Shown here: one piece after another, positions 12,499-39,140 of the stretch
Layout: each line of letters starts with the position of its first letter
Numbering within the stretch: position 1 is the first letter of the stretch
NCBI GenBank assembly: GCA_008921705.1
Contig: VFFE01007869.1
Span: forward strand, 553,977 to 617,976
Length of the DNA stretch: 64,000 nucleotides
Source: Burhinus oedicnemus
Taxonomy: Eukaryota; Chordata; Aves; Charadriiformes; Burhinidae
Direction of reading: 5' to 3'
Position numbers and translations under genes: made by a program
The notes under the pieces: model-generated
Told to the model about the DNA's origin: nothing
The model's input: only the letters and a program-made list of their open reading frames with translations
The model's database searches: none

Positions 12499-15400
12499 GT
12501 AAGGAAATAACAAACAGCGTGTTTCAGATGCTTCTGAAAGCCTTAAACAAGATAGCAGGACAAGGAGTTGAACAATGAGAAAGTTCTTGCAGTTTCAGGC
12601 TTAAACACAAATCATATTTAGCATTTGCTGCTGAAGTTCTGGTTTGACTCATCGTGACATCATCTTGGCAGAAGTTTGTAGCTATATATCCCTTCTGGGC
12701 AGCTTTACAAGCAGTGAAATTGAAAAAAGTGAAAAATGTACAGGATGGTGCCTTTGTGTCCCTTAAAGAAGCCAAACCCAGTGTCTAGTCATCCTAACTC
12801 CCTTCCTTTTGTCTCGCTCCTGTTTAAAAAGCGTCAGCTGCATCCAGTTAGCTTCCAGCTGGTAATGCTTCCCTGAACTGTCTCTGAATCCTGCCAAGGT
12901 ATTAACCACCCAAATTCTCTCTCATTATGTAGGGCTTTCTCTCATGGATGCTCTTGGGGTCAAAGTTAATTGTCCTTTGGAGAGAAAACCTGAGAAAATA
13001 CAGTATAGTGAAATGGTTTGTGTTAGGTTTTGATCCTGAGGGCAAGACAGGCTAAATAAAGGAAAGGGAACAAGTAAAAAGGAGATGATGAGGTAACCTC
13101 CAGGACAGTCTTTGTTTCCATCTGCCTTCCCCACATCTTGCTTCTTCCTGCTTTCAGTACATGTGTGCTATGTGTGGTCTTGCAGCTGTGCAGTGTCTTC
13201 AGCATATCAAAAAGGACACTGCTGAGGTACAGCTTGAATCATGTAATCTGTCGTGGTGTTGCCAAAGGTAGTGGCAGCAGCTAACTGCATGCAAACACAT
13301 CAGCAAGGGCAAGCATGGATACATTTCTTATCTGGAGAGAAATTTAATTTTTCTGTATCATTTTACTTCTCCCCATGTGCTTATATTTTTATGTTACAGC
13401 AAATGGACAAAAGGAATCACATTAAAAATAGCTGGAAATAATCATCTAGTGCCTGTGCAGAGAGTTACAGATGACGATCTTCAAGTTCTTGCCTCTGTCT
13501 TACACAACACTGTATTTGTCACAGGTAAGCTTTTTTCACGTGTGTTTGATATTGCTGTGCTAATATAAGAAAACATAAGCAGTCTTGATTTCAGCCTTAA
13601 TTCATCTTTATTTCTTTTTGTTTAGAGATCAGCTAATTGTAGATACACATCTGTCACAGTCTTCATTCTTTGTCTTTTTCAGGTTTGGATCTTAGATGTA
13701 ATGTATTGACTGATGCTGGAGCAAAGCACATGGCAACATTCCTCCAGGTGCCAAAATTATGTTTATCATTCAGTAACTTGTAATTTATTGGGCTATGATA
13801 ATACTTATCTGTGGTAAACTGTAGACAAGGATGCTTTGGTTTGTCAAAATTCCATTAATGTTGACTTTCACATCCAGATCCACCCTGCTAGAATCTTAGA
13901 TTGTATTCTCTGGGGAGATTTTAAATTTCTGGTAGAAAAGCATTTGACATTTGGCTAGGGTGGCATGAAGAAAGAATGGTGGAATAAAATATGGGGCTTT
14001 TAGGCTTACAGTTCAATTCAACAAAGGAGGTAACAGTAGTGTCAAGTGTGCCAGGGACTTTGTTTTAGATACTTTATCATCTCTGTTGGCCTTTTTGTAG
14101 GTCTAAACATAGGAAACTTTAATGCTGCCTTTCTGTCATTGTAAGCACTGGCATACAGATGGAAAATGGTGAGTTGCTGCTCAGTGCCTGTGTTCTTGGA
14201 GCTCAGGGAGGCCCATTAAGTTCACAAAATGCCTGAAGGTCTGCATCTGAGCTTAACCACCTGCCTTTCCATCATTATCTGACATACTTTGGCATTCTTT
14301 AACTACTTCTCCAAATCGGGGGCTGCCTGAAATGCAGTGAAGGACAGAGGTTTTAAGTACATGTATGATGCGTCTCCCTTTTGAAAAATGCAGGCGTGCT
14401 CTGGAAAAAAAGTCTCATTGCTTTCTGCTTTGTTTGTTCCTAAGGAAAACTCCACTCTGCGGTACCTTAACCTGATGTTTAATGATATTGGCACAAGTGG
14501 AGCAGAGCTGATAGCGAGAGCGCTCCATGTGAGTATTTGTCTGGGAGATTTAGACAATGGCATCTAGATTGATATTTTTGCTTTTGATGAACAGTACTAG
14601 CTGTCCTGCCAACATCAGAGCTGGCTGAAAGGGCCCTCTGTCTTCAGTCCATTCAGTGTTTTTGCTGTATCACGGGGATTACTTGTTTTCCCAAGGCAGA
14701 CTTCAGAAATCAGATTTCACACAAAAGAAAGTTGCATTAACACTTAGTTATCTCAACTATCACAGCTGGATTTTTCTGTGTGAAAAAAAGCAATGCTGTG
14801 CTATAGGATAGGTAATGCCATCAGTTTTTTCCTTTTTTTTTAAAAAAAAAAAATTGTATTACTTTTTCCTGTACCTTCATGTCAGTATTTGTCTTGATTC
14901 AAGATGTTTGAGACATGTTTTCAAAACCTTGCCTTACAGCAGCAGCATAAAAACATATTTGTTATTTTTAATGTGGTTTCCCACGGAAATGAGGCTTGTG
15001 TATAAGATTTGTTGTGTTTGTGAAATGAGACTCACGTGAGCTCTTTCTTCCTCCATCGTAGTCTTTCAACTCTGAACTGATTTCAACTCTATTTGACAGG
15101 CTTCCAAAACGCTAACGTTGTACAGTAGATTGTACAACACTGGGTTTGCAAGCAACCTCAAAGCTATTTGTGCAGCCCTGCGGCAGCGTTTGCTGGGTTT
15201 GCTGAGCAGGTAGGTGGCAGGACCTCACCACCAGCCCCTTGGCTGGGGGGGCTCCCGCTGCCAGGTCAGGCAAGGAGGGGTTCCTGGGGTGAAGGGGGTG
15301 TGGTATTGAAGGAGGGAGAGGGAAGGAGATGCTGTAGTGATGTATCGCAGAGGGGAAGGGGTACTGTGGACATGTGGAAGACAGAAAAGCCGTATGAGAC

Positions 15401-18400
15401 CAGGCTTCATTAGTTCTGCTGCTCACAGAACTACTTGTTTTGTAATCTCTTACTTAATCAATCATGATCTCTGGTAACAGGTAATTAAGGTGGTACTGAG
15501 GAATTAAAAATACAAAACTACTCTGCATTGCACTTAGGGCTTTATCAATTGAATAGGTATTTCATATCCACTGAAACTTTATGGAGGTTGAGGGGAAAGA
15601 TGCTGACTTTTCTAGACCTCTGATCAGAACTTTCTATTTCCAGTGAAGCCTCTGGTCCTGCAAAGACTTACACACTGGTTTGGCTCTAAACCAAGTAGTG
15701 CTGCTGAAAGCAACCGGCTTCACTGAGCTTTGACTGGCCATGTGGTTTAAAACCTTCTGAAAAATAAAGCAAATTACATTCTTGTTTAAATTATGCTTAC
15801 CAGATTTAAATTTGTTTTGATATAATTTGCATTTCAGCCATCAACTTAGGCAGAAATATCTTCCTGGATTATTTTCATGAGAGTGAAATTTGTGAACTTG
15901 GGAGAAACAGAAGTTTTCAAATACTTGAGTTCTGCTTCCAGACTCTCATGCATTTGATTCCACTGAGGAGAGCCTGAGCCAACTGTTTAGTCAGTGTTAT
16001 CACTTAGACAAAATTCTTCTGGAGGGATGTTTTGTCTTTGTGTGACAACCAGCAGGATTCACAGGAAAAAAAACAGTGTTGTTTTTCAGGCCATTTAAAA
16101 GCAATTGATTTTTTAAATTATTATTTTGTTTAGAGGAATGACACTCTTGAGTATTTGAGAATGACTGGAAACAAAATAGGAAGCAAAGGTGGAATGTTCT
16201 TTGCTTCAATGCTACAAATTAATTCAACCTTAGAGAAGCTGGATCTTGGAGACTGTGATATGGTGAGTAATGCAGTAAAATTATCAGCAATGACATAAGC
16301 CTTTCAAGGGTATTACAGGTCCTGCAGTGCTTAATTAGGGGAAAATGCCATCTGTTGCCATTGATTTTACATTTTGAGATAGCTTGAGGTAAGACAATAT
16401 ATAATATTGCAATGTCTACTTGGAAAGGCATGTTGCATAAAACAGTTGTGAAGTCATAACTGATGATATATTGGAGCCACTATGTCCCTGGGAATTCAGG
16501 TGCTTGGCTTTCACATTTTCCAAGGTTTGTTTCTGCTGTTCATTTTTGTTATGCTGTCCTGTGTAATCCATGTTGAAGAAAGGACTTCTTATTCCCTGGA
16601 GGTTCTTTTCCTTCTAAAGCGTGCAATGCTATAACACCAGAGAGTCACTCAGTCCCATAGTTCTGTTGCTCCTATCAGAGCTCGATCCATAAAGGACATA
16701 GGCACAAGAGTGTTCAATTGGTAGAAAGGCACTTAATTTGATCTTAGATAACTCGCCGGCTCCTAGAGTTGGGCGCCGAGACTTCTTGCACAGTGCGCAG
16801 TGAAAGGCAGGAGGGTAGAAGTGGGTCAATGCACTAAGCAGGGTGCTTCCCACTCTAGCCAGTAAAAGCTTGCGGGTGGCTTTCAAAAACCTGCGGGGTA
16901 CAGCAGGAGGTAGCAATTGGAGCTGTGAAACCTCCTCCTGGTGCAAGGTCCCAGCGCCTGACTGATGGCGTGTCCTTGTGTGATCACATCAGAGGGGCTG
17001 GAAGGTGGAAGTGGTTCTTCTCCCTGCCTGGGAGAATTTGGTCCTGTATCTTGTCCTCCAGGAGAAAGCTCTAACCAAGCTAGAAGTGAAATTAAGGTGG
17101 GTCACTCTCAGCCTTCCTGCTAAGGGTGTTCATCTTTTCAGGAGATAATGAAGTGTATGTTGGGCAGAAGGAGTAACCTAACAGTTGTGACTGTCACATG
17201 GAGGCAGGGAGAGAGCTGGGGTCAGATGAAAATGTTGTTATATTTGCTTCCTGGAATTACAGAATTTGCTCCTAAACTAGAAGGGGGAATACTTCTCAGA
17301 AGCTGTGAAGGGTGTTATGAAAACATAAACAAGGAAAGTGTAGCCAGTGTAGGATTTATTTGAAGGCTTAATATGTTTATGCCTGGTAGGGAGTTGATAG
17401 AGAACTGATTTAAAATGAAATAGCTTTGGGTGTAGACGAGCCTAATTGGGAAATAATGTCAATATAAATTAGTGAGCAAATGAGAAGGAAATAAAGCAAA
17501 TCTGAACTGGCCTGTATTCTAGGCTCTCAATACTCTGTACCACATTAATTCACATTTAGTATGAGTTTACCTAGTGGATAAATATTACCTAAGACTTTTA
17601 CCAAAGACCTCAGGGAACACACACAAGCTGATTTTAATTCATAAATCAGGAAAACCAAAATATAGAATCAATTAAATGGACAATTATCTTTGAGATGCAT
17701 TATTCTTGCTTTTTATTTTCCAAGTTGCCAAATTTCCTGGTCATTTGCACTTCTTAGTCTAATTCCAGTCTATTATTCCATAGAGAGTTGGCATTGGTAT
17801 TATCAGAAAATACATTATGTGTCTGTAAGCACTTGCCTCCTGTGCTTGCATCTCTCCAGAGTACATGGAGGCAGAAATAATAGTATTTCCAATCTGGGCC
17901 CATTTGATGTTTTTGATCTTCTGACAATCAATTCTAGAAAGTCATGGTAATTTGATAGCTTGATCTATACGTCGGACGGGTTTCTCTAAAGAGTTTGTTT
18001 ATTTTCATTTCCAGGGTACGCAGTGTCTAATAGCAGTAGCAACAGCCCTGACTCAGAACAAATCAGTCAAAGCAATAAACCTAAATCGTCCTTTACTATA
18101 CAGCCACGAGGTATGTAAGCGGACTGTAGTGTCAGCTCAGTCAAAGAAAGAAGCGTAAGTAAAGTCAGTACTGATGTATTTATGGACACCTGAACTACAC
18201 GCCTCTCTGGGTTTGTTATGAAGTTAAGTAAATGGTTGCAGAAATACTCTTTTTCTCTTTCTGTGCCAAGCTCTGTGCAGTCACAGGCTGCCCCCGTTTA
18301 ACTAGAAGGTTAATTTTTTAAACATTTCTTTCTTGGTACGTATGCATTTATTAAATAATAGGCTAATGGAGAGGGCTTGGTATTGGAAAACCAGGTATTC

Positions 18401-21400
18401 CTTCTGCTTTTACAGCATGGAGAGTTTCACACATTGTTCAGCAAACTGAGACAGAAATGCTGTTTAGCAGGAAATGAGAGGAAGAACAAAAGAGTGCTGT
18501 TTATCTGAGCAGTGCGATACGTGGGCAATTGCCAGAGCACGCAGCCTAAAGAAGAAAGGCACATTTCAACAATATGCCATATTCACTGGGCCTGTGTGGT
18601 TTTGTTGTTTCACTATGTGAACTTGAAGCATGAATTTAACAAGTGAATGAACCTCATCAATGTAAAACCTATGATGCATTTGTTACCCGAAACAAAGACA
18701 CAAACCCTCCAAAACAATCGAGCACTGAAAAGAGACTCTGCAAAGCAGTGTTTGCCAGGGGCAGCACCGCAGGCCACTGGATGTGTACAGGCGCTCAGAG
18801 CTGGGGGGCTTTTGCTCGCAGGCGTGTGGCTTCTTGTGCATGGCTGGTCCTGCTGAAGTCTTGGCTGTAGAGCTGGTTGCGGTGGTCAGACGTCTGTGAT
18901 AGGTATTTTCTTGATGGCAGGATAATAAAATTAAACTGTCATGAAGGCCAGATCTTCCTGAATTCCCAAAGGTGAATTTAACAGTTTAAACAGACTTCAG
19001 GTGTTTCTTTTCTACTAAGACAGGGCTTCATCTGCCTAAACCCAGTTTTAGAAGTCAAGTTAAACTACTGCTATTGAAAATATAGGCCACTAAGGGGCTG
19101 GTCTGTATCTGTGGGAGACTCTATTTGCCATTGTTCCACCTTCAGCTCTATCATTTTCTGAGGCCTCTGGGTTGTTGCCTTATTTTTGACTCATGGTATT
19201 CACTCAGTTTTTTTCTTAACTGAACGTGACAACTTCAAAACGAACTTACTTTGTCTTACAGTGACAGGACATATTTTTTCCCATAGCAATTCTGTTTCTT
19301 TTTATGAAATAATAGATTAGCGTCATGACAAAATACTTTTAATGTTAGTGAAGACTGACTCAAACATTCAGTGTTTTAAGAGCAATGACTGTGAGAAAAA
19401 GAGATTAGACATGGTTGATGCTTCTGATATTTCCAGAGATGTATATAGTACTGTAAATCTGCAACTATCTGGTTTTTTGTTTGAGTTTTTTCCCAGCATT
19501 ATTGTAATATATTGTTTCCTAGTTATTTTTAATACAAAGCTGTAATATACAAAATAGAACACTTCTGATGACCAAAGCTTGCTGTTAGTTGTGCATCTCC
19601 CTTTTACTGAAACAAGACTGTATCTTATCCTAAAGTACAGCTTAATAAAACGGACTGTATGTTTTCAGGAAGAGACCACAATTCATGTAGCTCTGATGTT
19701 GAAAAGTAACTCTTCTCTTGTGGAACTACACTTGTGCAAGCATGAAAGGAAGAACTTTGGTATAGAGCGACTGTGTGAGGCATTGTATGAAAACTCCAGC
19801 CTGAGATACCTTGATCTTAGCTGGTAAGAGTTATTATGTGACAGAGCCCTGACTAACATTAGAGACTCGTTTTCTTAACACCCTTTTTAAAAAAATGTGT
19901 GCATCTCTCTTTCAGTAATAAAATAACCCGTGATGGTGTAAAATTTTTGGCAGAACTACTAAAACAGAACCAAACCCTGGAAATCCTAGATCTTAATGCA
20001 AACCGAATAGAAGATGATGGAGCCATCTACCTGAGCGAAGCTTTGGCTTTGAACAACAGGACTCTTCAGGCGTTAGTATTTACACAACTTCTCCAGAGAC
20101 TGCAGGTGTAATGACTCAGAGTACAAGCAACTCGGACTTTGCAGTGGCTGAACATCAAAGCTGTGTGCTTTGATGTTGATCAATATAGAAAAGTCAGGAA
20201 GTTCCAAATTTTTTGGTCCATTTTTCCGTCTCAGGGAGGGGAAAAAATGTGACAGATGGGTGGGATTCCTTTGCCTAAGCATAGGTGTCTCCTGCCATTT
20301 GGGATGCCCCAAGGCCTGTGAGGCATCCGTAGGTGCTGGCAGGTGCCCATAGGTCCTCTCGGAGCCCTGCAGCTGAAGACCAGGCAGGACATACTAATGC
20401 ATTTCAGCTGGCAGAAACCTGTGTTCGGTAACCGAATGAAGTCCCCTGTAGCTTCACGTGAGCCAAAGGAGTAAAACACGAGGCCAAGACATGCCATTTA
20501 GTCCCACGTGCTACTGCCTTGTGCTCACCTTCCCACACTGCCAGGCCTACTCATAACTCATTTTATCCCCTTTTCCGTGTAGTTCCTTTTTTTCAACTTG
20601 TATCCATTGCTGTGTGGCCTGATGCATGCTTGTTCTTCTATTTCAGGGTTTTTTGGCGTTGACACTTAGATCAGTTTTGTAGTGGTTCATCTTACATGTG
20701 ATTCACGGCTTTTACAGTCATTCTAAGGGAGGGGGATGGGAAGGCAGTTAGATCTTGTTAGTTCTTTCTGCATCTTTACAGTGTAGGTCCCTGGGGTGCA
20801 CAAACGAAAACAAACCTGTATGGATTCAGAATGTTAAGATAATCAGATTCCATGCAAGGATAAAGCACTATATTTGTTGATTCTGATCTTCAACACTTAA
20901 GAAAATCCTCTGTTTAAGTTAGCTTCCGGGTGAACCCAAAAGAGCTGTAATCTCTCCGTGAGGGTGTATTTTGTAGCCCGCATTAAACTGCGTGCCGGCA
21001 GGATGTAAAAGCTGATCAAAGGTGTTACCTGAAGCCATTAGTTTTAAGTAGCAGATTGAGGAGGTGGCGGCTGCTAGGTGCCTCTGAAAGCCTTCCAGGT
21101 TCACTAATATAAAAATAACTGCCATTCCACAAAGATCAAAGCTTAGCCTGGATAAATGCCAAGGCTTGGGCTTCAAAGCAGAATAGAGATGAGACCTGGG
21201 CACCATGCAGTAAGTCAGTCACGCTGAAGAACTAAGTAGTGAACAACCTGGCTGCAGGAGGCATGGAAACGCCTTGAGAAATACTACAAGTCCATAGTCC
21301 AAACTGCCTTTAGCAACCCAAAAAAGATTTTATAGTAGGACTGGACTTGATACAAATAAATAATTACATTATTAATAACAAATATAAATTTTCAATCTAC

Positions 21401-22115
21401 ATATGTGATATATAATTAATATATAATGGTAACAGATAAAATAAGAAATCATAGTTAAACTCTTAGTTTTAACTGAGATGGGAATTCTGTGGTTTGGCAC
21501 ACATTTGCAGAACCATTTTCTCTGTTTATTAGGTTGTCGGTAGTAAGCAACAATATAAGTGGCAAAGGACTTGTAGCTCTTTCAGATGCAATGAAAACAA
21601 ACATGGAACTTTCCTATATCTACATTTGGGGGAACAAATTTGATGAAGCCACCTGCATGGTAAGTGCTTGCTTCTGAACTCTGTTTTCACAATCATTGGG
21701 AAGCCTACAGCAATTCATGAACAAGATGCCTGATTTACTCTGTTGTTTTGGGTTTTTTTAATAATTATAAAATGGTGGTGCTGTAATGTGACTCACTGAA
21801 CATCAGCATACTGAAATGATCAAGTACTCGCCTATTATGTTATCTTCTACAGCCTTCACTGCAGTCAAAGTGGAATATCATATGTCAGATTTTTGTTCTT
21901 ACTCATTTCAGGCATTTTCAGAATTAATTCAGACAGGCCGCTTGAAACCTAATTGTACAGATGTGGAACCGTATGAAGTGGATGGGCACATTCACCTCGC
22001 AGAGCTCTCCCATGGCCTTAAGAAGCATTACTACTGGACACCACGTTGTGGGGAGGGGACGAACAAAGATGCCAATGCCTGTCTGGCAATTGCAGCAGTT
22101 TCAGAATACTTGTGA
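12383..22115 (+). CDS. LRRC34: LRRC34, leucine-rich repeat containing 34
   Basis: Ten coding exons join without a break: 12383-12498, 13400-13524, 13683-13747, 14445-14528, 16134-16262, 18015-18110, 19669-19823, 19916-20071, 21533-21659 and 21912-22115. They total 1257 nt, or 418 residues plus stop, the usual LRRC34 length. The protein is a chain of ribonuclease-inhibitor-type leucine-rich repeats, and LRRC34-specific blocks are clear (EYLRMTGNKI, LEKLDLGDCDM, AINLNRPLLY, YIWGNKFDEATC, GLKKHYYWT). In mammals it is described as a nucleolar protein of pluripotent and germ cells. The start chosen is the ATG at 12383; the frame stays open upstream through an acceptor (ttttCCAG), so an upstream exon may add N-terminal residues. 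All introns have GT-AG ends. Confidence 0.92.
13400..13524 (+). CDS. LRRC34: LRRC34 coding exon B
   Basis: The boundaries are atgttaCAG/C and ACAG/GTAAGC. It encodes GITLKIAGNNHLVPVQRVTDDD, the conserved entry to the repeat array (human GITLNIAGNNRLVPVERVT). The ATC codon formed across the junction keeps the frame. Confidence 0.88.
13683..13747 (+). CDS. LRRC34: LRRC34 coding exon C
   Basis: This short 65 bp exon lies between tttttCAG and a GTGCC donor. It encodes LDLRCNVLTDAGAKHMATFLQ, one leucine-rich repeat with the expected LxLxxN spacing. The donor is weak, but frame continuity with the flanking exons supports it. Confidence 0.8.
14445..14528 (+). CDS. LRRC34: LRRC34 coding exon D
   Basis: This 84 bp exon encodes STLRYLNLMFNDIGTSGAEL, exactly one 28-residue repeat, phase 0 at both ends. 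It matches the human LIYLNLMFNDIG block. The acceptor is cctAAG and the donor GTGAGT. Confidence 0.88.
16134..16262 (+). CDS. LRRC34: LRRC34 coding exon E
   Basis: It encodes DTLEYLRMTGNKIGSKGG and LEKLDLGDCDM, near-identical to the human protein. The acceptor is tttgttTAG and the donor GTGAGT, with phase 0 at both ends. Confidence 0.92.
18015..18110 (+). CDS. LRRC34: LRRC34 coding exon F
   Basis: It encodes GTQCLIAVATALTQNKSVK followed by AINLNRPLLYSHE, matching the human ATVLTQNQAIKAINLNRPILY. The acceptor is atttcCAG and the donor GTATGT. Confidence 0.9.
19669..19823 (+). CDS. LRRC34: LRRC34 coding exon G
   Basis: It encodes TTIHVALMLKSNSSLVELHL and SLRYLDLS. Human LRRC34 has the equivalent HVGRMLKENHCLVALHM and SLRYLDVS. 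The acceptor is gttttCAG and the donor GTAAGA. The exon ends in phase 2 and is completed by the next exon. Confidence 0.9.
19916..20071 (+). CDS. LRRC34: LRRC34 coding exon H
   Basis: Only 92 bp of intron separates it from exon G. It encodes NKITRDGVKFLAELLKQN and LEILDLNANRIEDDGA, two repeats. The acceptor is ctctTTCAG and the donor GTTAGT (weak at +3). The Ala codon is split with the next exon. Confidence 0.9.
21533..21659 (+). CDS. LRRC34: LRRC34 coding exon I
   Basis: It encodes LSVVSNNISGKGLVALSDAM and YIWGNKFDEATCM. The second block is nearly unchanged from mammals. The acceptor is tttatTAG and the donor GTAAGT. Confidence 0.92.
21912..22115 (+). CDS. LRRC34: LRRC34 terminal coding exon
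   Basis: It encodes ELIQTGRLKPNCTDVEPYEV and GLKKHYYWT, then a divergent tail ending at TGA 22113-22115. The acceptor is catttCAG. A candidate polyadenylation signal, ATTAAA, follows at 22315-22320, about 200 nt after the stop; a second (AATAAA) is at 23522-23527. Confidence 0.9.
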   Translation, partial: AFSELIQTGRLKPNCTDVEPYEVDGHIHLAELSHGLKKHYYWTPRCGEGTNKDANACLAIAAVSEYL

Positions 22116-25100
22116 GTGAGGTGGCAGCTTGACACACTCCATGTGCTTGAAGTTTTCTTGTTTCCAGTAAAATAGATCATATCAGTACCAAACCTGCTGC
22201 ATGTTGTTTCTTCAGGGTCTTTACTCTAGAAGGAATCTAAAAACACTTGAAATGGCATTAGAGACAAAATATCAAACCAGTGACCTTAAAATTTGTTGCT
22301 GAAATGCCCAAGCTATTAAAAGCCTATTAATATGGAAATGCATTAATTTTGCTGGAGTTGCTTCTATTGCACACTATTTCCTTTGCCTTACCATGATTAG
22401 CTGTAGTTCCAGGGTTTACAGGTGATAGATGAAGTTAGTATAATAACACGCTAAGAGGAAAAATGCTAAGAGTGACACTAGGTATTCTTAGCAGTAAGAG
22501 GGAGTAGAACAGTCACTGACAGAGGAACACAGAGTGCACACTGCAGCAGTGCAGAGGCATGAATTGAACTCCTAGCAGCTGAACTACTGTGCTCTGTTTA
22601 GGAGACCTTCTCAGGTCAGGACTTTTATCAAGTGTTTCTTACTTAAAAAAGATGCAGGGGCTGGTTCAGTGCAGCAGCAGAGCCTATGGATAGAGTGTCA
22701 TGACCACAGGGTTCCTCTTCCACATGGCAGCTGCAGAGGAAGAGCTGTTGTTGCTGTTCCTGGGCTGTGGTCTCTGCACTCAGGTTTCCAGGTAGCAGGG
22801 AGAGCCCACAGCCAACGTTACCGCACCTCCGCAGGCTGGAGTACAGCCAGGCAGATCAAACGGACAAAAACCTACACCCAGGACTGCTGCTGGGCAGCAG
22901 CTTTGCTCGACTGCAAAGCAGATATGCTGTAGAACAGAGTTCCCGTTGAAGCTGAGAGGTTTGGGTAAACCCATGTGTTGCTACTGTGCTCTATGTACTC
23001 TCTCCTTTTACTTAGTAATGGCATGCTTTTGATTTTTATTCAAGAGTGACTTTTTTTTTTTTAACCAAGTTAAATGAACTTAAGTGTTAAGCCACTATAA
23101 TGGTGGAACTTTAAAGCTAGTGAACCTAGTTTAATGGTATATAAATGCTATTTTTATTAACTTGCACGATGTACTTGTTTCACCAAACTTGGTTTCGTTA
23201 TTTCTTCCTGTCTCTTGAAAACTGTTTAAAAAGATTTATACCATTATAGCCACATGGCAACTCCAACATGCGAATAAGACAACATATGCATATAATGGTA
23301 GTTAAAAATTGTTTAATGGTTTGGATACAGACTTCTTAGCAGTTTGGGAATCACTCAGCTTGTTTCCTTTGTATGCTCACTCTGCTCATACCTGTAGAAG
23401 TGACTAGATCTCTGCTCTTAAACAGGAAAAGTCACCAAATAGGACAGCAGAGGTTTGCTCAAAGGCTTTCACTAGTGCAATCTTGTGTATGTCTAAATGT
23501 GCCTGTTAAAAATCAGTATAGAATAAAAGTCACAGAATAATCCTTCAATGTACATGCATGCAGGCAAAAGACCTACAAGACTGAGGTAAGAAAGCAGTTT
23601 CAACAATAAGACCTAAGAAGCAGCGATGTAACTGCTGATGTTGTGATTCTGTATTATCACAGTGGTAGTGCATAAACAGGGAGGAGGACGGATACCCCTC
23701 ACCAAGCTGAAATGACCAAAGTGGTACTGATAGCTGTTCTAAGTGGGGGTTTTTTTTGGTTTTTTTTTTTTGGGGGGGGGGGTTGTTGTTTGTTTGGGTG
23801 GTTTTTTTTCCCTCTCCCTCCCTAGGCCCAAACACAAATTAATCAGGCTCTGTTGGTCCAAAAAGCACTTAATATCATAAGAGAACTTAGAGGTAAGCCC
23901 ACAGAGCAGGTATGTTTGTTCTACCACACACAACTTGACATGGAAGTCTCTCTCTGCCCCTTCAACCTTCTTGCCTGCTAGAGACAGCGTTTAAGACCTG
24001 GTCAAGTTTCCTTCACCCTCCAGATGAGGAGTTCTCCTGTGTTCTCTTCACAGAATAGCTTAACAGATGTGATACCCAAAAAGTGAGGGCAGAGCAGGAA
24101 ACCAGAAAAGAGTTATCATTGTGGCCTGCACAGGCACATCTTAATCTGTAGTCATCTTGTTAAGCGCAAAGTCCATAGGTCGCACTGTGAAAACCCTATT
24201 CTAGAAAGGAGCTTATAGTTTAACTGTTGTTGCACAGAACAAGAGGGCCATGAAAACAAAAGTTGACGATACACAGAATGTGACTGTTTGAGAAGAATCT
24301 ACATGCTATGAAAATTCTTAAGTTTTTAAAAAACTAGATAGGCCTGTATTGTCAAAGTTGGTATTTTTCTGAGTGTTGCTGCTCTGGAGCATTGCAGGTT
24401 ATACTCTGACAGTAGTCTAGAGGGAGTCTCAGTACTGAGACACTGATGATAGCATTTCTTGCCAGAAAGACCACTACAAGATTCAGATCAAGGTTATTTT
24501 TTCCATATAACTTTCTTTCTGTATATGAAGTTCAGGCTAATTTAATTGCCCAAATGAAGTCTTAGTTTACTTGTATGAATGACATTCATTAATCTGCTGC
24601 AGTAACAGGGAACCAAATCTACTAAGTCAGTCCCAACTCTACTAACAGCAGTATTTTATTTTTAGTAGATGTGGTGGCAACAATATCATACACAGAATGT
24701 AACAGGATAAATGGCATCTACTTTCAAAATTGCTAGTGTGTTTCTGAAATATTTTTACTCTCTCTGAACCCTCGTTTAACAGCAAGATGCTTGGCCCAAA
24801 AGAGCACTCTGCATTAATGACAATATCCATAAAAATAGCTCATGTGTTACAGTTTACTTTGATATTCCTTTGTAAGAAAGGGCTGCAGAGTAATTCTTAC
24901 TGAATTAGGTATGAACAGCTTCCTGCAAACTAAAATAATTATTTACGCAGAAACCTGTATTGCTTAAAGAGGCCTAGGCCAGAGACATTTATTGCTTTCC
25001 TTTCTCTGAAAACCAAACCTCGAAATTCTTAAAAAGTGTATCTTCTGTTCTTTGGAATGAGAGAATTCACACAGGCTAGAAATTTTTGCCATGGTCTTCT

Positions 25101-25738
25101 AAGTTATTCTAGTAGCAAATGCTCTGCAAACCATTGTTTCAGCTTCCAGAACTCGCAGTACCTTGCTGAAAGGCAGCATTTTTGCCCCAATTTAAAGGGA
25201 AGGAAAATGACTGATCCAGCAGGCCAGTGGTACAAGACAGGTCCCCTAAGTCCTACTGTGTGCTCTAGCCACCATCCCACCTTCTGTAAAATGAAACAAC
25301 CTAGTAAAAATACGTTAAGATACAAATTCTGATAAAGAAATTCACTGAATGTCTACTTAAGCACAAAAAGTACATCTTCAAAGCACTCTTAAGAAAACCA
25401 AAACTAAAGCCCAAAACAAACAACCCCTCCCCAAAAACCTCAAAAGAAGTAAAAAAAAATTAACCTGAGAGTCATTATACTAGATTGTATTTAGAATAAA
25501 GTTTTTGTTTAATTTAGTTTGAACAGACTCAAAATATTTTCTGTGAGAAAAATCAGGTATGTTTACTGCCAAGAAGAAAATTCTTGCTGTGTTAGTATGG
25601 TGTGCAAAGGGCTACCGTGTGTCCTTCTGACAGGGTGCTTTGATGATGGTTATGTTAGACTGCTTCCCTCCTCCTTTTGTTGCTACCCCTTGCACTTAGA
25701 AACAGGAGACACAAGGTGAGGGAAAATTACAAAACAAG
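22116..25738. other. Convergent intergenic region, LRRC34 to MYNN
   Basis: It holds the LRRC34 3' untranslated sequence at its left end and no further gene that I can support. A G/T-rich low-complexity stretch lies at 23745-23790. Confidence 0.5.
23745..23812 (+). repeat. G/T low-complexity tract
   Basis: Runs of eight or more T alternate with a run of ten G and with GTTT units. It is simple sequence of about 65 bp in intergenic DNA. The G runs on the plus strand are dense enough for G-quadruplex formation, but no function can be assigned. Confidence 0.7.
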
Positions 25739-38890
<13,152 letters not shown>

Positions 38891-39077
38891 CTGATGACGT
38901 CGCGCGCGCCGCTTCCGGGATGTCACTTCCGGTGTCCCGCTCCTGAGGCCGGCCCGGGGCTGAGGGGCAGCGGTGGCACCGGCGACAGAACGAGAAACAG
39001 GAACGGGGCCACAACCCGTCCCGCTGAGGGGAACGGGCAGGGCTAGGAGGCGAACTGCTTCCGGGGGGGGCTCGTGG

Positions 39078-39096
39078 ACTACAACTCCCATGATGC
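39078..39096 (+). promoter_or_regulatory. ZNF143/THAP11-type element, copy 1
   Basis: The sequence ACTACAACTCCCATGATGC fits the ACTACAA-TTCCCAG-ATGC type motif common in housekeeping promoters. It is upstream of MYNN by about 190 bp. Confidence 0.7.
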
Positions 39097-39140
39097 AGCG
39101 CGCCCCAGCAGGGCCCACCGTTGGCGTGGCGGGGAGCGGT

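Noticed and set aside
15100..15210. Possible extra LRRC34 exon between exons D and E (acceptor TTTGACAG, donor GCAG/GTAGGT, open frame between)
   Set aside because: Exons D and E join directly in phase 0 and match the mammalian protein without a gap; the translated stretch has no leucine-rich-repeat pattern.
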